Below are positions 52,101 to 60,736 of a stretch of 64,000 bases of DNA, in pieces (the stretch's first letter is position 1; each line of letters starts with the position of its first letter). Under the pieces are notes generated by a model. The model had not been told where the DNA came from. It did no database searches and saw only the letters and a list, made by a program, of their open reading frames with translations. The DNA is taken from NCBI RefSeq assembly GCF_044772865.1, contig NZ_CP173029.1, positions 1,612,001-1,676,000 on the forward strand. Direction: 5' to 3'. The stretch comes from Algirhabdus cladophorae. GTDB lineage: Bacteria; Pseudomonadota; Alphaproteobacteria; Rhodobacterales; Rhodobacteraceae. The translations under genes were made by a program, and so were the position numbers.

Positions 52101-53298
52101 GCGCACCCCGTCACGGGGTGAATTTGTGGCCCTCATGGGCATGCTGACCGCGACGATAGCCTTGTCAGTAGATACGATGCTTCCCGGCTTAGGGGCCATC
52201 GCAGACGAGCTATCCCCAAGTGACGCAAACAAAGCCCAGTTGATTATCACATCCTTTGTGTTGGGCATGGGGATGGGCACGTTTTTTATGGGGCCGCTTG
52301 CGGATCGCTTTGGCCGCAAACCTGTGTTGTTGGCAGGGGCTGGACTATACGTCATTGCCTGTATCTGGGCCTATCTGGCCCAAAGCCTCGAGTCCGTTTT
52401 GGTGGCCCGTGTGGCCCAAGGCATCGGCGCCAGTGGCCCGCGCGTGATTGTGACCACTTTGGTGCGAGATCTCTATAAAGGGCGTGATATGGCCAAGATC
52501 ACCTCGCTGGTGATGATTGTCTTTACCTTGATGCCAGCTGTGGCCCCGTCATTGGGCGCTGTAATTATCAACCTTGCGGGATGGCGCGAAATATTCCTCG
52601 CCTTTGTGGTGTTTGCCTTTATGTCCAGCGCTTGGTTTATGGCGCGCATGCCTGAAACACTGCTCCCTGAAAATCAGCGCAGCCTGCGATTTCGCCGCCT
52701 CAAAGAAGCGTTGAGCGAGATTTTCAGCAACCCAATGATCCGCCTGTGCGTGATGGTGCAGGCCCTGTGTTACACGGTTTTATTTGCCATGATCAGCTCG
52801 GCCCATCAGGTTTTTGCCGATGTGTTTGACCGCGAAGCCAGCTTCCCAGCCTGGTTTGCCCTGGTTGCCCTTCTGGCCGGGTCCGCCAGCATCCTCAACG
52901 CCAGCTTGGTGCAACGATTGGGCATGCTGACCTTGATTAAAGCGACGCTAAACGTGTTGATCGTCATCACGGCTGCCGTTTTGATCAGTACATTCGCAGG
53001 GCTTAGCGTACAGACATCTTTCTACATCTTCCTCATATGGATGACATCGATCTTCTTTCAGGCAGGCATGACATTGGGCAACCTTGTGGCGCTCAGCATG
53101 GGGCCCTTGGGCCATATTGCTGGCACTGCGTCCTCGGCGATCACCGCTGTGGCCACGATCACATCGGTGGTTTTGGCCGTGCCTATTGGTTTGGCCTTCA
53201 ACGGGACACTTATCCCTTTGCTGTTGGGGATCCTGGGATCGATCATAGTGGCGCGGGTGCTGATGGGTCGGGTCGATGCAGGCTTTGATAAGGCCTAA
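52093..53298 (+). CDS. MFS transporter, Bcr/CflA type
   Basis: 401 residues from MTRRTPSRGE (ATG at 52093, 8-bp overlap with the FrnE gene); an in-frame ATG at 52048 would lie deep inside that gene. About 12 membrane segments are visible. The MFS loop motif is GPLADRFGRKPVLLAG, with the Bcr/CflA-like opening LSVDTMLPGLGAIADEL. The subfamily exports drugs or amino acids. It ends 4 bp into the convergent mfd gene. Confidence 0.88.
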   Translation: MTRRTPSRGEFVALMGMLTATIALSVDTMLPGLGAIADELSPSDANKAQLIITSFVLGMGMGTFFMGPLADRFGRKPVLLAGAGLYVIACIWAYLAQSLESVLVARVAQGIGASGPRVIVTTLVRDLYKGRDMAKITSLVMIVFTLMPAVAPSLGAVIINLAGWREIFLAFVVFAFMSSAWFMARMPETLLPENQRSLRFRRLKEALSEIFSNPMIRLCVMVQALCYTVLFAMISSAHQVFADVFDREASFPAWFALVALLAGSASILNASLVQRLGMLTLIKATLNVLIVITAAVLISTFAGLSVQTSFYIFLIWMTSIFFQAGMTLGNLVALSMGPLGHIAGTASSAITAVATITSVVLAVPIGLAFNGTLIPLLLGILGSIIVARVLMGRVDAGFDKA

Positions 53299-56200
53299 TT
53301 TGCTGCAGCGGCTTTCTTGCGTTTGCGTTCGGCAATCGCCTTTTCGGCCAGATCACGCGCAATCCCAAAGGCGCCTTTTATCTTGTCACTGTCTTTCTTC
53401 CAATCGCGCCGCACAACGATTTTGTTGTCTTTGACCTTGGCCAAGCCGCGTTGATCATTGATAAACTCAACCAAACCTTGGGGTGAGGCAAATTTGTCAT
53501 TATGAAACTGGATCGACGCACCCTTTTCGCCGCCATCAAGCTTGGCAATACCTGCCTTTTTGCACATGGCTTTGATCCGCACGACCAACATCAACGTATT
53601 CACTTCCTTGGGCAGCGTACCAAAGCGATCAATCAGTTCAGCGGCGAAACCTTCTAGTTCAACTTTGGTCGTCAAGCCACTGAGCCTGCGATATAATCCC
53701 AAACGCACATCCAAATCCGGCACATAGGTTTCCGGGATCAAAACTGGTACACCAAGGTTAATTTGCGGGGCCCATTGGCCATCATCATCAGTGAGGCCTT
53801 CCATGCTGCCTGATTTGATTTTGGCAATCGCCTCTTCAAGCATGGATTGGTACAGCTCGTACCCTACTTCGCGCATCTGGCCGGATTGTTCTTCACCGAT
53901 CAAGTTGCCCGCACCGCGAATGTCCAGATCCTGTGACGCCAGCGTGAACCCTGCCCCCAAGGTGTCCAAACTGCCCAAAACGCGCAGACGTTTTTCGGCT
54001 GTTGGCGTCAGCTTGGCCCGCGGCTTGGTGGTCAAATAGGCATAAGCCCGGGTTTTTGAACGGCCAACACGACCCCTGATCTGATACAGTTGCGCCAGAC
54101 CAAACATATCCGCGCGGTGCACCACCATCGTGTTCGCCGTGGGGATATCCAGCCCGGATTCGACAATCGTTGTGGCCAGAAGCACATCGTATTTGCCGTC
54201 GTAAAAGGCGTTCATCCGGTCGTCCAAATCGCCTGCCGCCATTTGACCATTGGCGGTGATATAGCTGACCTCAGGCACTTCACGCCGCAAGAAATCCTCG
54301 ATCTCGGGCAGGTCAGTGATGCGTGGCACCACAAAGAAACTCTGGCCGCCACGATAATGTTCGCGCAGCAGCGCTTCACGCAAGGTCACCGTGTCAAATT
54401 CCGAGACATAGGTGCGAATGGCCAAGCGATCCACCGGGGGCGTACCAATAATGCTAAGCTCGCGCACCCCCGACAACGACAATTGAAGTGTGCGCGGGAT
54501 CGGCGTGGCCGTCAGGGTCAGCACATGGATATCGGTACGCAGGGATTTCAGTCGCTCCTTGTGGGTCACCCCAAACTTTTGTTCCTCGTCGATCACCAGC
54601 AGTCCAAGGTTCTTGAACCGTACCGTTTTGGCCAGCAACGCGTGCGTGCCCACTACGATATCAACCGTGCCGCGATTGATCCCGTCGCGGGTGGCATTGG
54701 CGTCTTTGGTCGAGACAAAACGCGACAACTGCCGGACTTCCAATGGAAAGCCGCGAAACCGGTCCGCAAAGCTTTTGTAGTGTTGACGGGCCAGCAATGT
54801 GGTGGGTGCAATGATCGCCACTTGGGTGCCCGACATGGCCGCCACAAAGGCCGCGCGCATGGCCACTTCGGTTTTACCAAAGCCCACGTCGCCGCAGATC
54901 AACCGATCCATGGGTTGGCCTGAGGCCATATCGTCCAGAACATCACCAATTGCGTTTAACTGATCGTCGGTTTCCTGATAGGGGAAGCGTGCTGAAAACG
55001 CGTCCCACATGCCATCGGGTGGCTCCATTATAGGGGCAGTGCGCAGAGCGCGTTCGGCAGCGACGCGGATCAAACGATCCGCGATTTCGCGGATGCGTTC
55101 CTTCAGCTTGGCCTTTTTGGCCTGCCATGCACCGCCGCCCAACCGGTCGAGCAAACCCTCGTCATGGCCAAACTTGGACAGCAATTCGATGTTTTCAACA
55201 GGCAAATAAAGCTTGGCGGCTTCGGCGTACTCCAGAAAAATACACTCGTGCGCGGCCCCAGCCGCTGTGATGACTTCCATACCTTTATAGCGTCCCACGC
55301 CGTGGTCCACATGCACCACCAAATCGCCCGGCGACAGGCTTTGGGTTTCGGTCAAGAAGTTCTCGGCCCGCTTTTTCTTACGTGGTGCACGGATCAAGCG
55401 ATCCCCCAGAACATCCTGTTCAGAAATCACAGTCAGACCCGGGGCCACAAACCCGTGTTCCAACGGCCAAACCGCCAGATGCACCCCGGTTTTGCCTACG
55501 TCGCGCATGTCGCGGATTGGAGTTGCGGCCAGAACGCCTTCGTCTTCGATCAGGCCAGCCAGCCGTTCGCGCGCCCCTTCGGAATAGGAGGCCACCACAA
55601 CCGGCCCTTCGGACAGGCGATTGTGAATATGATCGGCCAAGGCCTTGAAAAGGCTGATGTGTTCCTGCTGACGTTCGGGCGAAAAATTGCGCCCGATCCG
55701 TCCGCCTGCATCTAAAACACCAACGCCAGTGGCCTGTGGCAGTGTTGCAAAACGGCACACACGGTGGCCCTTGATCGCATCAGCCCATGCGGCATCATCA
55801 AGATACAACAATTGCGGCGGACAGGGTTTATAGACACTGTCCATCCGGCCCTTTTGCTTGAGCGCCTCTTGCCGCGTTTCATACTGATCCGCGAGGCTTT
55901 CCCACCGTGACACCCGGCTGGGATCGAACTGATCATCCAGCGTGATGGTGGCCTTAGGCAGGTAATCAAACAGTGTCTCAAGCGTTTCATGGAAAAACGG
56001 CAACCAGTGTTCAACACCTGCGTGTTTGCGCCCTGCGCTCACGGCCTCATAGAGTGGATCATCAGTGCCTGCCGCACCAAATTCGATGCGATAGTTTTGT
56101 CGAAACCGGGTGATCGAGGCCTCATCAAGGATCACTTCGCTGACTGGGGCTAATTCCACTGATGTCAGCTTTTGCGTGGTGCGTTGGGTCGCAGGATCAA

Positions 56201-56768
56201 ACCGGCGCGCGCCGTCCAACACGTCGCCAAAAAGGTCCAGACGCACGGGGCCTGCCTCGCCGGGGGGAAAGATATCGATGATCCCACCACGTACGGCATA
56301 ATCGCCAGCCTCCATCACCGTGGGGCTTTGGGTAAAGCCCATGCGGACCAGAAATTCGCGCAACGCTTGTTCGTCAATCCGGTCACCGACACGGGCTGTA
56401 AAGGCTGCAGATTTCATCAGGCTGCGGGCCGGTACACGCTGGGTTGCGGCATTCAGCGTAGTCAGCAACACGAACCCTTCCAAGCTGTCTTGGGCCAATC
56501 CGGCTAAAACCGCCATCCGTGCCGCAGACACATCCGCATTGGGGGAAATGCGATCATAGGGCAGACAGTCCCACGCGGGAAAGACCATAACAGGCACATC
56601 TGGCGCATAAATTTCGAGGGCTGCGCGCATGGCCTCAAGACGTTTGTCATCGCGTACGATATGGCACACAGGGCCCGAGCCTTTGGCCAATTCGGCCAGT
56701 ACCAACTTGGCGTCAAAGCCTTCTGGCGCACCAGAAATGGTGATGTGGGGAAAACTGTCTTGGCTCAT
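53295..56768 (-). CDS. mfd: Transcription-repair coupling factor
   Basis: 1157 residues, full length. An N-terminal UvrB-like module is followed by the RNA polymerase-interacting domain (LSPGDLVVHVDHGVGRYKGM). The superfamily 2 translocase has Walker A GDVGFGKTE, box IDEEQKFG and GRVGRSKTRAYAY; then comes the TRCF C-terminal domain. It releases stalled RNA polymerase and recruits UvrA. The extreme C-terminus is Lys/Ala-rich (ERKRKKAAAAN). Confidence 0.97.
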   Translation of the reverse strand: MSQDSFPHITISGAPEGFDAKLVLAELAKGSGPVCHIVRDDKRLEAMRAALEIYAPDVPVMVFPAWDCLPYDRISPNADVSAARMAVLAGLAQDSLEGFVLLTTLNAATQRVPARSLMKSAAFTARVGDRIDEQALREFLVRMGFTQSPTVMEAGDYAVRGGIIDIFPPGEAGPVRLDLFGDVLDGARRFDPATQRTTQKLTSVELAPVSEVILDEASITRFRQNYRIEFGAAGTDDPLYEAVSAGRKHAGVEHWLPFFHETLETLFDYLPKATITLDDQFDPSRVSRWESLADQYETRQEALKQKGRMDSVYKPCPPQLLYLDDAAWADAIKGHRVCRFATLPQATGVGVLDAGGRIGRNFSPERQQEHISLFKALADHIHNRLSEGPVVVASYSEGARERLAGLIEDEGVLAATPIRDMRDVGKTGVHLAVWPLEHGFVAPGLTVISEQDVLGDRLIRAPRKKKRAENFLTETQSLSPGDLVVHVDHGVGRYKGMEVITAAGAAHECIFLEYAEAAKLYLPVENIELLSKFGHDEGLLDRLGGGAWQAKKAKLKERIREIADRLIRVAAERALRTAPIMEPPDGMWDAFSARFPYQETDDQLNAIGDVLDDMASGQPMDRLICGDVGFGKTEVAMRAAFVAAMSGTQVAIIAPTTLLARQHYKSFADRFRGFPLEVRQLSRFVSTKDANATRDGINRGTVDIVVGTHALLAKTVRFKNLGLLVIDEEQKFGVTHKERLKSLRTDIHVLTLTATPIPRTLQLSLSGVRELSIIGTPPVDRLAIRTYVSEFDTVTLREALLREHYRGGQSFFVVPRITDLPEIEDFLRREVPEVSYITANGQMAAGDLDDRMNAFYDGKYDVLLATTIVESGLDIPTANTMVVHRADMFGLAQLYQIRGRVGRSKTRAYAYLTTKPRAKLTPTAEKRLRVLGSLDTLGAGFTLASQDLDIRGAGNLIGEEQSGQMREVGYELYQSMLEEAIAKIKSGSMEGLTDDDGQWAPQINLGVPVLIPETYVPDLDVRLGLYRRLSGLTTKVELEGFAAELIDRFGTLPKEVNTLMLVVRIKAMCKKAGIAKLDGGEKGASIQFHNDKFASPQGLVEFINDQRGLAKVKDNKIVVRRDWKKDSDKIKGAFGIARDLAEKAIAERKRKKAAAAN

Positions 56769-56810
56769 AAACGTGTAGCTACCGCGATGGCGTGCCGCGT
56801 CAACCCCCGT

Positions 56811-57338
56811 TTAGCCGCCAAGCGCCCCGGCGGTCATATTCTGGTACATGCCCCACATAGCCGTCACAAAGATCGACAAAACCCCAATCAACTGGGTGAA
56901 AAAGCGATGCTTGGTCATGCGCTGGCGCAGCGCCTCTCCCCGCAGGCCTTGGGTGCTGATCAACCGCGAGGTCGAGATCGACATCAACGCAACGATGGAC
57001 ATGGGAAAGGCCAACAAAAACACTGCTTGGGCAAATTCGACACCGTAGAAAAATCCCAAAAGCCCTAACCCAGTGAGGAAAAAACATGAAAAGCCTAGCA
57101 ACCAAAGGCCAGACACTGTGCCGATATAGACCAACCGATTGGTGTTGATCCGCACCAGATCCTCGAGGTCGAGTTCGGCTTGCCCGCCATGACGACGTGC
57201 GCGCAAGACCAGATCAAACGGGACGCCCAAAACCCAATGGCTGGCCGAGGACCAGACAACAGCCAAAGCAATCCAATACCACAGATTGGAAAAGCTGCGC
57301 ATATCGATCAGCTCTATGACGGTTGTATACCAATCCAA
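56811..57338 (-). CDS. Membrane protein of unknown function
   Basis: 175 residues with four helices (about 15-40, 75-95, 95-120 and 148-168) and a basic loop RARRHGGQAELDLEDLV between the first two. The start MDWYTTVIELIDMRSF is kept; an internal ATG at 57302 is possible. Homologues in roseobacters have sometimes been labelled as a SufBCD-associated component, for which I see no support here. It lies 42 bp upstream of mfd in the same direction. Confidence 0.7.
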   Translation of the reverse strand: MDWYTTVIELIDMRSFSNLWYWIALAVVWSSASHWVLGVPFDLVLRARRHGGQAELDLEDLVRINTNRLVYIGTVSGLWLLGFSCFFLTGLGLLGFFYGVEFAQAVFLLAFPMSIVALMSISTSRLISTQGLRGEALRQRMTKHRFFTQLIGVLSIFVTAMWGMYQNMTAGALGG

Positions 57339-57464
57339 TGGTTTGCTCTTTGCCTGTTGTTTGTTTTTCGCACATTAGTCTGGTCCACGGAAAATGCCCA
57401 GCCCCTTGAGAAGTCTAAAAATAAATGTCAGCAATGGCGTAAAGTAAGATCAAGGACCTGCCTT

Positions 57465-58460
57465 ATGACCCCCACTGTTGCCCCCTTTCCAACTGCGCGC
57501 TTTCGCAGGTTACGCCGCTTTGATGCATTGCGCCGTTTGGCTGGGGAAACGCAGCTGAGTGTCGATGACTTGATCTGGCCTGTGTTCGTCACCGAAGGTC
57601 GCAACACGCGCACGCCAATCCCTTCGATGCCCGGGGTCGAACGCCTTAGCATTGATCTGTTGGTCGAGGCTGCGCACAAGGCCGCTGATCTGGGAATTCC
57701 AGCGATTTGTGTGTTTCCTTACACGGATCCCGCCCTAAAAACCGAGCTGTGTGAAGAGGCGTGGAACCCTGACAATCTGTCCAACCGCGCCATTCGCGCG
57801 ATCAAAACGGCGGTGCCCGAGATTGCTGTGATGACGGATGTGGCGCTGGATCCTTATAATATCAACGGGCACGACGGTATCGTGCGCGATGGTGTGATTT
57901 TGAACGACGAAAGTGTTGAGGCTTTGGTCAAAATGTCTTTGGCCCAAGCCGAGGCTGGGGCAGACATCTTGGGCCCCTCGGATATGATGGATGGGCGCAT
58001 TGGGGCGATGCGGGCTGTCCTAGAGGGTGCGGGTCACAAGGATGTCGCGATCCTGAGTTACGCGGCAAAATACGCCAGTGCGTATTACGGGCCGTTTCGC
58101 GATGCGGTTGGGGCCTCTGGCGCTTTGAAAGGCGACAAGAAAACCTATCAAATGAACCCGGCCAATTCCGATGAGGCCATGCGCCTGATTCAACGCGACC
58201 TGCAAGAAGGTGCTGACATGGTTATGGTTAAACCGGGCCAGCCCTATCTGGACATTTGCCACCGGGTGAAGTCTCAATTTGGCGTGCCGACCTATGCCTA
58301 TCAGGTTTCAGGTGAATATGCGATGATCGAGGCCGCAGCGGCCAATGGTTGGATCGACGGCGAAAAGGTTATGCTAGAAAGCCTCATGGCCTTCAAACGG
58401 GCCGGATGTGACGGGGTTCTGACCTATTTTGCCCCACGGGTTGCTGCCCTATTGGCCTAG
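57465..58460 (+). CDS. hemB: Delta-aminolevulinic acid dehydratase (porphobilinogen synthase)
   Basis: 331 residues from MTPTVAPFPTARFRRLRR (ATG at 57465, site CAAGGAC); upstream in-frame starts run into the divergent membrane-protein gene. The Schiff-base lysines lie in LSYAAKYASAYYGPFRDA and MVKPGQPYLD. The metal site DVALDPYNINGHDG is Asp-rich without the Cys triad, the Mg/K-type HemB usual in alphaproteobacteria. It condenses two 5-aminolevulinates to porphobilinogen. Confidence 0.95.
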   Translation: MTPTVAPFPTARFRRLRRFDALRRLAGETQLSVDDLIWPVFVTEGRNTRTPIPSMPGVERLSIDLLVEAAHKAADLGIPAICVFPYTDPALKTELCEEAWNPDNLSNRAIRAIKTAVPEIAVMTDVALDPYNINGHDGIVRDGVILNDESVEALVKMSLAQAEAGADILGPSDMMDGRIGAMRAVLEGAGHKDVAILSYAAKYASAYYGPFRDAVGASGALKGDKKTYQMNPANSDEAMRLIQRDLQEGADMVMVKPGQPYLDICHRVKSQFGVPTYAYQVSGEYAMIEAAAANGWIDGEKVMLESLMAFKRAGCDGVLTYFAPRVAALLA

Positions 58461-58494
58461 GCAGATCTGCGCCGAAAAGCGTCGCAGCAAATGC

Positions 58495-58523
58495 ATGACA
58501 ATCTTTGTTGGACGCTGTATACT
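58495..58523 (+). promoter_or_regulatory. Sigma-70-like promoter of the SYLF lipoprotein gene
   Basis: ATGACA (58495-58500), a 17-bp spacer and TATACT (58518-58523) match the consensus at 5 of 6 bases in each box. It would give a leader of about 47 nt. Confidence 0.6.
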
Positions 58524-58576
58524 GTATCGAAACGGGGCGCAGACCTCATATAAACGGCAGTACAAAGGCAAAACTT

Positions 58577-59137
58577 ATGACCCATCCAAATAGACGTGTG
58601 TTCACTTTTGGCGCGCTCGCGGCCCTTCCTGTGTTGGCGGCGTGCGGCAACGGCGTTGGCAGCAATGGCGCGCAGACCATCGATGCGCGCGTTGATGCGA
58701 CGCTCAATTACATGTACAACGAATTTCCCGGCACCGTTGATCTAAGCAACAAAGCTTCGGGCATGTTGGTGATGCCATTGGTCACCGAAGCTGGCTTTGG
58801 TGTAGGCGGCGCATTTGGACGTGGCGCGTTGCGCGTGGGCGATGTGACCGTGGACTATTATTCCAACACAAAGGCCAATATCGGCCTGCAAATTGGCGCA
58901 CAGCAATACGCCCATGTCCTGTTCTTTATGACGCAAGACGCCCTGACAAATTTCCGCCGTTCAAACGGTTGGGCCGCTGGTGCAGATCTGGAATATGCTG
59001 TGAATGACCAAGGCGAGACTTTGCGGGCGGAAACAACCACGTCTCTGGCACCTGTTATCGCCGTTGTCTTTGGGCAGGCGGGATTGCGACTGGGGGCTAC
59101 GTTGGAAGGCACGAAATACACCCGCATTATTCCCTAA
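58577..59137 (+). CDS. SYLF/YSC84-like lipid-binding lipoprotein
   Basis: 186 residues from MTHPNRRVFTFGALAALPVL. The N-terminus has twin arginines and lipobox LAAC, so it is probably lipidated and possibly Tat-exported. The mature part fits the SYLF fold: SNKASGMLVMPLVTEAGFG, GRGALRV, VDYYSNTKANIGLQIGAQ. SYLF domains bind phosphoinositides or other lipids; a periplasmic lipid role is inferred. Confidence 0.85.
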   Translation: MTHPNRRVFTFGALAALPVLAACGNGVGSNGAQTIDARVDATLNYMYNEFPGTVDLSNKASGMLVMPLVTEAGFGVGGAFGRGALRVGDVTVDYYSNTKANIGLQIGAQQYAHVLFFMTQDALTNFRRSNGWAAGADLEYAVNDQGETLRAETTTSLAPVIAVVFGQAGLRLGATLEGTKYTRIIP

Positions 59138-59245
59138 AGACGGCATCAGGGTCATATCCTTTACGAACTCAGCACGTAGTTTGACGCCTTAAAATCGCCA
59201 AACTGCGGCTGTAAGCTTGCCCCAACCACTTTTGAGGACAGCCCT

Positions 59246-59719
59246 ATGTTTGAGACATCTCCCACATTTGACCAAAAGCCCGTATTGGGTGTGATCGGGT
59301 TCTTTGTCGGCGCTGCTGCTATTTTATTGGTGTTGATCCACTTTTGGGCTGGCCCGTTTGCGCCGCAGCAACCTGCTGGCGTAACGCTGGGCGAACTGGC
59401 TGGCGACATTGCCAAAAACGCTGCGCGCAAGGCCATTGGGCTAGACCCTGCGGAACAGGACCTTATCCCGCAGGTTTGGGATATCGATCGCTATTTAGAA
59501 ATCATCGCCCCTATCTTGGCAGGCTTGGCTGGGATTTTTGGCGTGGCTGGCCTCGTTTGCAATGAAAAATGGCGCTTTTCTGGGGCCGCCATTTTGTTTG
59601 CGGTCGTGGCGGTTGTGTTCCAACTATTCGCCTTCACCATCCTGATGCTGGTGGGGGTGTTGTTGATCTATGCAATCCTATCCAGCCTCAATCTTGGCAG
59701 CCTCGTCGGCTTGGATTAG
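59246..59719 (+). CDS. Membrane protein of unknown function
   Basis: 157 residues. Helices lie near 13-35, 88-105 and 112-150, with a soluble stretch between the first two (AGVTLGELAGDIAKNAARKA, ending before the second helix). No recognised domain. GAGGACAGCCCT precedes the ATG. It ends 11 bp from the convergent dehydrogenase gene. Confidence 0.7.
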   Translation: MFETSPTFDQKPVLGVIGFFVGAAAILLVLIHFWAGPFAPQQPAGVTLGELAGDIAKNAARKAIGLDPAEQDLIPQVWDIDRYLEIIAPILAGLAGIFGVAGLVCNEKWRFSGAAILFAVVAVVFQLFAFTILMLVGVLLIYAILSSLNLGSLVGLD

Positions 59720-59730
59720 CGCCCTTACGA

Positions 59731-60603
59731 CTATCCCATCGCTCGCAATCGTTTGATCAGGCTGGAGGTATCCCAACGCCCGCCGCCCTGCTTTTGCACA
59801 TCCTTATAGAATTGATCCACAAGGGCCGTCACGGGCAGGCTCGCGCCGTTTTCATTGGCGGTTTGCAAACAAATCCCCAGATCCTTGCGCATCCAATCCA
59901 CTGCAAAACCATGGTTGAACTCGTCGTCCAGCATCGTCTCATAGCGGTTTGACATCTGCCAACTGCCCGCGGCACCGGCTTGGATCACTTCGACCACAGC
60001 TTTGCCATCCAGCCCTGCTTTTTCGGCGAAATGCAGACCCTCAGACAGGCCTTGGACCAATCCTGCGATGCAGATTTGGTTGACCATTTTGGTTAGCTGA
60101 CCCGCACCGCTTTCACCGAGGCGCTTGCACACCTTGGCATATATTTCCATGATCGGTTCGGCGCGTGCATAGGCCCCTTCATCACCGCCACACATGATCC
60201 CCAACTGACCGTTTTCTGCGCCGGCTTGCCCCCCTGAGACAGGCGCGTCGACAAAACTAACTTGCTGCGCGTCAGCCGCTGCATAAAGCTCGCGGGTCAC
60301 CGCAGCAGACACCGTAGTGTGATCAACAAAGCAAGTGCCCGCAGCCATACCCGCCAGCGCGCCGTTTTCCCCAAGCACGACAGACCGCAGATCATCGTCG
60401 TTACCAACACAAGACATCACAAAATCTGCACCGGTGGCGGCTTCGCGCGGTGTCGCGGCAAATGCTCCACCATGTTCAGCAGCCCATTTTTCTGCCTTGG
60501 CCGTTGTGCGATTATAGACGGTCACAGAATGTCCAGCGGCCTGCAAATGCCCCGCCATCGGATAGCCCATGACCCCTAAACCCAAAAATGCGATATTTGC
60601 CAT
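59731..60603 (-). CDS. 3-hydroxyisobutyrate dehydrogenase-family oxidoreductase
   Basis: 290 residues with the Rossmann motif FLGLGVMGYPMAGHL, the substrate-binding DAPVSGGQAGAENGQL and the catalytic Lys in GAGQLTKMVNQI. The family includes 3-hydroxyisobutyrate, tartronate semialdehyde and related beta-hydroxyacid dehydrogenases; substrate is not assigned. Standard length. Confidence 0.9.
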   Translation of the reverse strand: MANIAFLGLGVMGYPMAGHLQAAGHSVTVYNRTTAKAEKWAAEHGGAFAATPREAATGADFVMSCVGNDDDLRSVVLGENGALAGMAAGTCFVDHTTVSAAVTRELYAAADAQQVSFVDAPVSGGQAGAENGQLGIMCGGDEGAYARAEPIMEIYAKVCKRLGESGAGQLTKMVNQICIAGLVQGLSEGLHFAEKAGLDGKAVVEVIQAGAAGSWQMSNRYETMLDDEFNHGFAVDWMRKDLGICLQTANENGASLPVTALVDQFYKDVQKQGGGRWDTSSLIKRLRAMG

Positions 60604-60736
60604 GTTGATATCCCCCTTGCATCTGATGCAGATAATACGTCTTACCTAAGGCGCGGTTTGCGGCCTTACTTTGAACGGGCAGACCCTAACGAACCAGACA
60701 CCGAGGTCAACTGCGGGGTCAACAAAAGGAACTGGC